Of a DNA stretch of 9,306 bases, positions 4,970-9,306 are shown one piece after another. Origin of the DNA: Gemmatimonadota bacterium (GTDB lineage: Bacteria; Gemmatimonadota; Gemmatimonadetes; Gemmatimonadales; GWC2-71-9); assembly GCA_003220955.1 (NCBI GenBank), contig QHTW01000085.1, forward strand, positions 1-9,306. The letters are read 5' to 3'. The stretch's first letter is position 1; each line of letters begins with the position of its first letter. The notes under the pieces were generated by a model. That model searched no databases, had not been told where the DNA came from, and saw nothing but the letters and a program-made list of their open reading frames with translations. A program made the translations under genes and the position numbers.

Positions 4970-6619
4970 GTGCGTCGTGCGTCGCGCGTCGTTGCGCTCG
5001 CGTTACTCACCGCCTGCGGTTCCAAAGCCGATCTCCTGATCCAAGGTGGCCCCGTTTGGACCGGCCTCTCGACCGGCCGGGGCCGGCCCGGCGCCGTGGC
5101 GATTGCGGACGGCAAGATCCTCGCCGTCGGAGACTCTGCGGACATCACCCGGTACATCGGTTCCGGAACTCAAGTTCTGCAGGCCCAGGGCGGTCTCATC
5201 ATGCCCGGCTTCGCCGACGGCCACACGCATTTCATCGGTGGCGGTTTCCAGCTCGCGTCGGTGGATCTGCGTAACGCCGCTACGCCGCAAGAGTTCGTGC
5301 GTCGCCTGAAGGAGTACGCCGCCCATCTCAAGCCGGGCGAGTGGATTCTTGGCGGCGTCTGGGATCACACATTGTGGCGCGGGGCGCCGCTGCCGCGTCA
5401 CGATTGGATCGACTCGGTCACGCCGAACAACCCCGTTTTTGTCGGTCGACTAGACGGGCACATGGCGCTCGCCAACGCGGCCGCGATGCGCGCCGCGAAG
5501 GTCACGAAAGACACACGCGACCCGATGGGCGGCGAGATACCACGCGACGCGCGTGGTGAGCCGATCGGAATATTCAAGGACAACGCGGAAGGCTTGATCG
5601 AAGCCGCGATCCCGGCTCCTTCTCAGGAGCAGCAGGACTCCGCCCTGGCGCGTTCCCTGGCCCATGCGGCATCGCTCGGCGTCACCGCGACGGGCAACAT
5701 GTCGGCCTCGTGGGCCAATCTTGCGGCCTACAAGCGCATGGAGCGAGCCAAACGCATGACGGTCCGCGTGTCGCTCTATCTCCCGATCGAGGACTGGCGG
5801 ACCGTCGCCGATAGCGTTCGACGCAACGGCGCCGGCGACGACTGGGTGCGCATCGGTGGAGTAAAGGGATACATGGACGGCTCGGCGGGATCGCGGACGG
5901 CATTCTTCTTCGAACCGTTCTCCGACTCCGCGGGTTACCGCGGCTTGATGCGGCAGCCGGAATCGGATATGCGTGCCTGGGTAGGGGCGGCGGACTCTGC
6001 GGGCCTCCAAATCGCCGTGCACGCCATCGGCGATCGCGCCAACGCGATCATTCTGTCTATCTACGACAGTGTTACGCACGCACATGGCGCGCGCGACCGG
6101 CGGTTCCGGGTCGAGCACGCGCAGCATCTGCGGTCTCAGGAGATTCCACTGTTTGGTGCCCGGCGTGTCGTGCCTTCGATGCAGCCCTACCACGCCATCG
6201 ACGATGGCCGCTGGGTCGAGCAACGCATCGGACCGGAGCGCATCAAGACGACGTACGCCTTCCGCACGCTGCTCGACACCGATGCACCGCTGGCGTTTGG
6301 GTCGGACTGGACCGTCGCCCCCCTCGATCCGATGCTCGGTGTGTACGCGGCGGTGACCCGCCGCACCCTGGACGGCAAGAACCCCGGCGGCTGGGTGCCC
6401 GACCAAAAGATCACCGTCGGCGAGGCGCTCCGCGCTTACACCTACGGCAATGCCTGGGCGACGTTCAATGAGCAGAAGTGGGGCACGCTGGCTGCGGGAA
6501 GGTTCGCGGATGTCGTGGTGTTGGATCGCGATCCCTTCGCCGTGGCGCCGGAATCGCTCGGCACCATCAAGCCGCGCTTTACGATCGTTGGCGGGAAAGT
6601 GGTCTACCGAAAACAGTAG
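4970..6619 (+). CDS. Amidohydrolase family lipoprotein (YtcJ-like, amidohydrolase_3)
   Basis: A 549-residue metal-dependent hydrolase of the YtcJ-like amidohydrolase group, which acts on amide or related C-N or ester bonds; the substrate is unknown. A short basic N-terminus plus the hydrophobic run VVALALLTAC ends in a lipobox with Cys16, so the protein is probably an exported lipoprotein. The beta-sandwich entry LLIQGGPVWTG and ILAVGDSADI is typical. Metal-site candidates are the HxH pair His85/His87 (GFADGHTHF), Lys299 (GGVKGYMDGSAG), His351 (AVHAIGDRAN), His383 (VEHAQHL) and Asp446 (GSDWTVAPLDP). The C-terminus returns to the sandwich (GRFADVVVLDRDPF, then FTIVGGKVVYR). The start is GTG with AGGAGGT five bases upstream. 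It ends seven bases from the convergent flavin reductase gene. The length is normal and no defect is seen. Confidence 0.92.
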   Translation: MRRASRVVALALLTACGSKADLLIQGGPVWTGLSTGRGRPGAVAIADGKILAVGDSADITRYIGSGTQVLQAQGGLIMPGFADGHTHFIGGGFQLASVDLRNAATPQEFVRRLKEYAAHLKPGEWILGGVWDHTLWRGAPLPRHDWIDSVTPNNPVFVGRLDGHMALANAAAMRAAKVTKDTRDPMGGEIPRDARGEPIGIFKDNAEGLIEAAIPAPSQEQQDSALARSLAHAASLGVTATGNMSASWANLAAYKRMERAKRMTVRVSLYLPIEDWRTVADSVRRNGAGDDWVRIGGVKGYMDGSAGSRTAFFFEPFSDSAGYRGLMRQPESDMRAWVGAADSAGLQIAVHAIGDRANAIILSIYDSVTHAHGARDRRFRVEHAQHLRSQEIPLFGARRVVPSMQPYHAIDDGRWVEQRIGPERIKTTYAFRTLLDTDAPLAFGSDWTVAPLDPMLGVYAAVTRRTLDGKNPGGWVPDQKITVGEALRAYTYGNAWATFNEQKWGTLAAGRFADVVVLDRDPFAVAPESLGTIKPRFTIVGGKVVYRKQ

Positions 6620-6626
6620 AGCGGGT

Positions 6627-7106
6627 CTAGCCCGAGTATTTGAATCCAGCCTCGGCGAGGGTGAGAGGCGCTCCCTCGTGCTCCACACCCGCTCCCACCA
6701 CCTCGCCGAGCACGAGCGTGTGGTCGCCCGCCGGTAGCGTCGCGACGACGCGGCACTCCACCCATCCCAGGCTGTCAGCCAAAACCGGGACTCCTGACAC
6801 GGGCGCCGGCTTGGTCTTGAGTCCTTTGAGCTTCTGTGGCGCCTGATCGGAGTTGCGTCCCAACTTGCCGGCGAGGTCGCGCTGGCCCGTCAGCAACAGG
6901 TTGACCGCAAAGTGATGCGAATTGCGGACCATGCCGATCGTCTTGGAGGTGTTCTCGATTGCGACGACGACCATGGGCGGCTCGAACGCCGCCTGCGTGA
7001 TCCAGTTGGCCGTCATGCCGTGGGCTTCGCCGTCGTGCGCCACGGTCACAACGTACAGGCCGTAGGGGAAGTGGCGGAGAATCGCTTTCTTCGCGGCCTC
7101 GTCCAT
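6627..7106 (-). CDS. Flavin reductase-like, FMN-binding split-barrel protein
   Basis: A 159-residue protein of the flavin reductase-like domain family (PF01613 type). Such proteins reduce FMN or FAD with NAD(P)H, often supplying a partner monooxygenase, or act as stand-alone FMN-binding proteins. Visible family features are an early FPYGLYVVTV strand (13-22), the flavin-contact segment GMTANWITQAAFEPPMVVVA (30-49), SHHFAVNLL (63-71), and the strand GDHTLVLGEVVGAGV (127-141). The protein is soluble, without signal or membrane segments. The ATG (complement of 7104-7106) lacks an obvious Shine-Dalgarno. It is divergent from the E1 gene with only 36 bp between the two starts, and convergent with the amidohydrolase. 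No monooxygenase is present in the window, so its electron acceptor is unknown. Confidence 0.9.
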   Translation of the reverse strand: MDEAAKKAILRHFPYGLYVVTVAHDGEAHGMTANWITQAAFEPPMVVVAIENTSKTIGMVRNSHHFAVNLLLTGQRDLAGKLGRNSDQAPQKLKGLKTKPAPVSGVPVLADSLGWVECRVVATLPAGDHTLVLGEVVGAGVEHEGAPLTLAEAGFKYSG

Positions 7107-7128
7107 GTCTTGAAGTAAGAGATCAGGC

Positions 7129-7134
7129 TATTTT
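7129..7134 (+). promoter_or_regulatory. Putative -10 element (TATTTT) for the E1 gene
   Basis: TATTTT ends eight bases before the ATG at 7143, the same geometry as the TATAGT before 4696, and again there is no Shine-Dalgarno before the start. A leaderless or nearly leaderless transcript would explain both. The -35 region is weak: a TTGAAG at 7110-7115 sits too close. Confidence 0.35.
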
Positions 7135-7142
7135 TGGGCAAT

Positions 7143-9266
7143 ATGGCGACACGTCCCCGCACGGCTACGTCGCAAGCCAAGCGCACGCTCTCCAAGAGCG
7201 ATCTGCTCGACATGTATCGGCTGATGCTGCTGTCCCGGCGCATCGACGACCGGGAAATTCAGCTCAAACGTCAAAACAAGATTTTCTTCCAGATTTCGGG
7301 GGCTGGGCACGAGGCGGTACTGGTCGCGGCCGGAAAAGCGTTGCGGCCGTCCTACGACTGGTTCTATCCATATTATCGTGACCGTGCACTCGCCCTGACG
7401 CTTGGCATGACGCCCACCGAGATGTTCCTCTCGGCAGTCGGCGCCGCCGACGATCCCAATTCCGGCGGGCGGCAGATGCCCTCCCATTGGGGTCACAAAC
7501 AGCTGAACATCGTCAGCCAATCGAGTCCGACCGGGACGCAGTTCCTTCAAGCGGTCGGCTGCGCCGAGGCGTGGCAGCGCTACAGCAGAATCGACGACCT
7601 CAAGGAGAAGCCGATCCACGGCGACGAGGTCGTGTACTGCTCCGCCGGCGACGGCACGACGAGTGAAGGCGAATGGTGGGAAGCGTTGAACACCGCCAGC
7701 AATCTCAAGCTGCCGGTGCTCTTCCTTATCGAAGACAACAAGTACGCCATCTCCGTGCCGATCGAGGTGCAGACCGCCGGTGGATCGGTCTCCAAGCTGG
7801 TAAGCAATTTCCCCAATCTCCGCATCGAAGAAGTCGACGGCTGCGACCCGATCGCCTCATACGAGGCTCTGACTCGCGCGGTCGATTGGTGCCGCCAACG
7901 CAAGGGCCCAGCGCTCGTGCATGCGCATGTCACCCGGCCATACTCACACTCCCTCTCCGACGACGAGATCCTCTACAAGCCCCCACGCGAGCGTGAGGAC
8001 GAAGCCAAGCGCGACCCGGTGGCGATCTTCCCCAAGCGTCTGTTGGACGACGGCGTGGCGACGGAGTCCGAGCTCGCAGCGATCAAGGCGCAGGTTGAGG
8101 AAGAGATCCAGGTCGCCGCCGACATGGCGCTCGCCTCGCCACAGCCCAAACCCGAGTCTGCGTTGCTGTGGGTCTACTCGCCCGACGTGGATCCCACCTC
8201 GGAGCAGTTCGACACCGAGGACGATCCGCATTTTACCGGCGAGCCTACGACGATGGTGGATCTGCTCAACGCCTGTATGAAGGACGAGATGGCGCGGGAC
8301 CCGCGCATTCTCGTCTTCGGCGAAGACGTCGCCGACGTCAGTCGCGAGCAGTACCTCAAGGAAGTGAAAGGCAAAGGTGGCGTCTTCAAGGTCACCTGGG
8401 GACTGCAGCGCCAGTTCGGCAGCGACCGGGTGTACAACTCACCGCTTGCTGAAGCGAATATCGTTGGGCGCGCCATCGGACTCGCGACGCGCGGGCTCAA
8501 GCCGGTCGTCGAGATCCAGTTCTTCGACTACATCTGGCCCGCCTATCACCAGCTGCGCAACGAGCTCGCCACGATGCGGTGGCGCTCGAGCAACGCGTTC
8601 AGCGCGCCCGCGGTGGTACGCGTAACATACGGCGGATATCTGAAGGGTGGCTCGGTGTATCACTCCCAGACCGGTGCCGTGGTGTTCACCTCGGTGCCAG
8701 GGCTGCGGGTCGTTTGCCCGTCCACGGCGCTGGATGCCAACGGTCTGCTGCGGACCGCGATTCGCTGTGATGATCCTGTCCTCTTCCTCGAACACAAGCA
8801 CCTCTACCGCCAGACGTACAACAAAGCCCCGAACCCCGGCCCGAACTTCATGATTCCATTCGGCAAGGCGAAGGTCGTGCGGGAGGGGACGGCGGTTACC
8901 GTCGTGACGTACGGCGCCGTGGTGCAACGCACCCTGGTTGCGGCAAAGGAGCTCGAGGAAAAGGAAGGCGTCAGTGTCGAAGTCATCGACCTCCGGTCGC
9001 TCTCTCCGGTAGACTGGGAGACGATCGAGGCCTCGATCAAGAAGACCAACAAGGTGATCGTGGCCTACGAGGACGCCTACTCCTGGGGGTACGGCGCGGA
9101 GATCGCCGCGCGCATCGCCGATCAGTCCTTCCCGTGGCTCGACGCCCCGGTCAAGCGGGTCGCGTCGACCGACACGTTCGTCGGGTACGCGCCCGACCTC
9201 GAGGAGTACATTCTGCCACAGGTGGAGGATCTCGCGAAGGCAATGCGCGAGCTGCATGCGTTCTAA
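7143..9266 (+). CDS. 2-oxoacid dehydrogenase E1, fused alpha and beta subunits
   Basis: A 707-residue thiamine-diphosphate enzyme that joins the E1 alpha and beta chains of a pyruvate or branched-chain 2-oxoacid dehydrogenase in one polypeptide. It decarboxylates a 2-oxoacid and passes the acyl group to the lipoyl E2. Alpha part, about 17-330: YYRDRALAL, RQMPSHWGH, the ThDP motif Gly169-Asp170-Gly171 through Asp198-Asn199 (GDGTTSEGEWWEAL, then IEDNKYAIS), and RPYSHSLSDDE resembling the E1 regulatory loop. An acidic linker leads into the beta part from about 371: ILVFGEDVAD, SPLAEANIVGRA with the ThDP-contacting Glu437, EIQFFDYIWPAYHQLRNE, EHKHLYR, then the C-terminal transketolase-like domain (VVTYGAVVQRTLVAA, VEVIDLRSLSPVD, AYEDAYSWGYGAEIAARI). 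The start is ATG 7143; an in-frame TTG at 7134 would add three residues. E2 and E3 genes are not in the window, so the substrate is undecided. Confidence 0.95.
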   Translation: MATRPRTATSQAKRTLSKSDLLDMYRLMLLSRRIDDREIQLKRQNKIFFQISGAGHEAVLVAAGKALRPSYDWFYPYYRDRALALTLGMTPTEMFLSAVGAADDPNSGGRQMPSHWGHKQLNIVSQSSPTGTQFLQAVGCAEAWQRYSRIDDLKEKPIHGDEVVYCSAGDGTTSEGEWWEALNTASNLKLPVLFLIEDNKYAISVPIEVQTAGGSVSKLVSNFPNLRIEEVDGCDPIASYEALTRAVDWCRQRKGPALVHAHVTRPYSHSLSDDEILYKPPREREDEAKRDPVAIFPKRLLDDGVATESELAAIKAQVEEEIQVAADMALASPQPKPESALLWVYSPDVDPTSEQFDTEDDPHFTGEPTTMVDLLNACMKDEMARDPRILVFGEDVADVSREQYLKEVKGKGGVFKVTWGLQRQFGSDRVYNSPLAEANIVGRAIGLATRGLKPVVEIQFFDYIWPAYHQLRNELATMRWRSSNAFSAPAVVRVTYGGYLKGGSVYHSQTGAVVFTSVPGLRVVCPSTALDANGLLRTAIRCDDPVLFLEHKHLYRQTYNKAPNPGPNFMIPFGKAKVVREGTAVTVVTYGAVVQRTLVAAKELEEKEGVSVEVIDLRSLSPVDWETIEASIKKTNKVIVAYEDAYSWGYGAEIAARIADQSFPWLDAPVKRVASTDTFVGYAPDLEEYILPQVEDLAKAMRELHAF

Positions 9267-9306
9267 GCCGGCGCTCGCCTACACTCTCCTCTTCTTCTTG
9301 TCTGGT
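9256..9306 (+). CDS. Start of a gene with a hydrophobic N-terminus (partial)
   Basis: An ATG inside the last codons of the E1 gene (11-bp overlap) opens a frame that runs 17 codons to the window edge: MRSKPALAYTLLFFLSG. A short basic start followed by a hydrophobic stretch suggests a membrane protein or a signal sequence. The LLFFLSG run recalls the first transmembrane segment of fused MFS/spermidine synthase-type proteins, but 17 residues are too few to claim that. There is no clear Shine-Dalgarno, so it may rely on coupling to the E1 gene. Confidence 0.5.
   Translation, partial: MRSKPALAYTLLFFLSG

Noticed and set aside
5059..5096. Very GC-rich palindromic run of GGCC/CCGG words
   Set aside because: It lies inside the amidohydrolase coding sequence and encodes a normal strand-turn segment; the pattern follows from Gly, Arg and Pro codons.
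6622..6635. Small inverted repeat CGGG-TCTAG-CCCG between the convergent amidohydrolase and flavin reductase genes, as a terminator
   Set aside because: The stem is only four base pairs and no T run follows on either strand.
5450..6688. Long minus-strand open frame antisense to the amidohydrolase (412 codons)
   Set aside because: Composition is typical of antisense shadow in GC-rich coding DNA, no motif is recognisable, and it would run through the end of the flavin reductase gene.
7134..7142. TTG at 7134 as the E1 start
   Set aside because: It would add only three residues, overlaps the putative -10 element, and ATG 7143 is a better start codon.
8439..9257. Minus-strand frame antisense to the E1 beta part (272 codons)
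   Set aside because: The plus-strand E1 beta domain is unmistakable, and the antisense peptide shows no family features.

Overview
The window looks like chromosome from a high-GC (mid-60s % by eye), free-living aerobic bacterium. Tightly packed overlapping genes, a fused alpha/beta 2-oxoacid dehydrogenase E1, a monofunctional proline dehydrogenase and short GC-rich intergenic repeats fit a soil Gemmatimonadota-type genome. That placement is an inference from gene style; there is no rRNA or marker search behind it. No tRNA, rRNA, CRISPR array, transposase or phage gene was seen.

Layout. (1) 2-2497, plus strand: a four-gene run with every junction overlapping: the C-terminus of a FadJ/FadB-type beta-oxidation protein, proline dehydrogenase, a 100-aa uncharacterised protein and the ribosome-assembly GTPase RsgA. 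(2) 2454-2774, minus strand: a small MazG-like nucleotide pyrophosphohydrolase wedged in with no free DNA. Its 3' end overlaps rsgA by 44 bp and its start codon overlaps the start codon of the next, divergent gene. (3) 2773-4005, plus: a DUF1015-family protein with a heptamer repeat inside its coding sequence. (4) 4005-4676: a lower-GC segment holding a DJ-1/PfpI-family gene broken by one apparent base deletion, bracketed by two inverted copies of an octamer-based repeat. (5) 4696-6619, plus: a small helical protein with an apparently leaderless start, tightly coupled to a lipoprotein amidohydrolase of the YtcJ type. (6) 6627-7106, minus: an FMN-binding flavin reductase-like protein, convergent to the amidohydrolase. 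(7) 7143-9266, plus: the E1 alpha-beta fusion, followed by the first 17 codons of an overlapping gene with a hydrophobic N-terminus.

Functionally the window is mostly catabolic and housekeeping: fatty-acid beta-oxidation, proline oxidation, oxidative decarboxylation of 2-oxoacids, amide or ester hydrolysis at the cell envelope, nucleotide-pool cleaning and 30S maturation. I see no defence island or biosynthetic cluster. The most unusual material is the repeat-flanked, frameshifted PfpI segment, the heptamer repeat inside the DUF1015 gene, and the mazG gene whose two ends are both buried in its neighbours.
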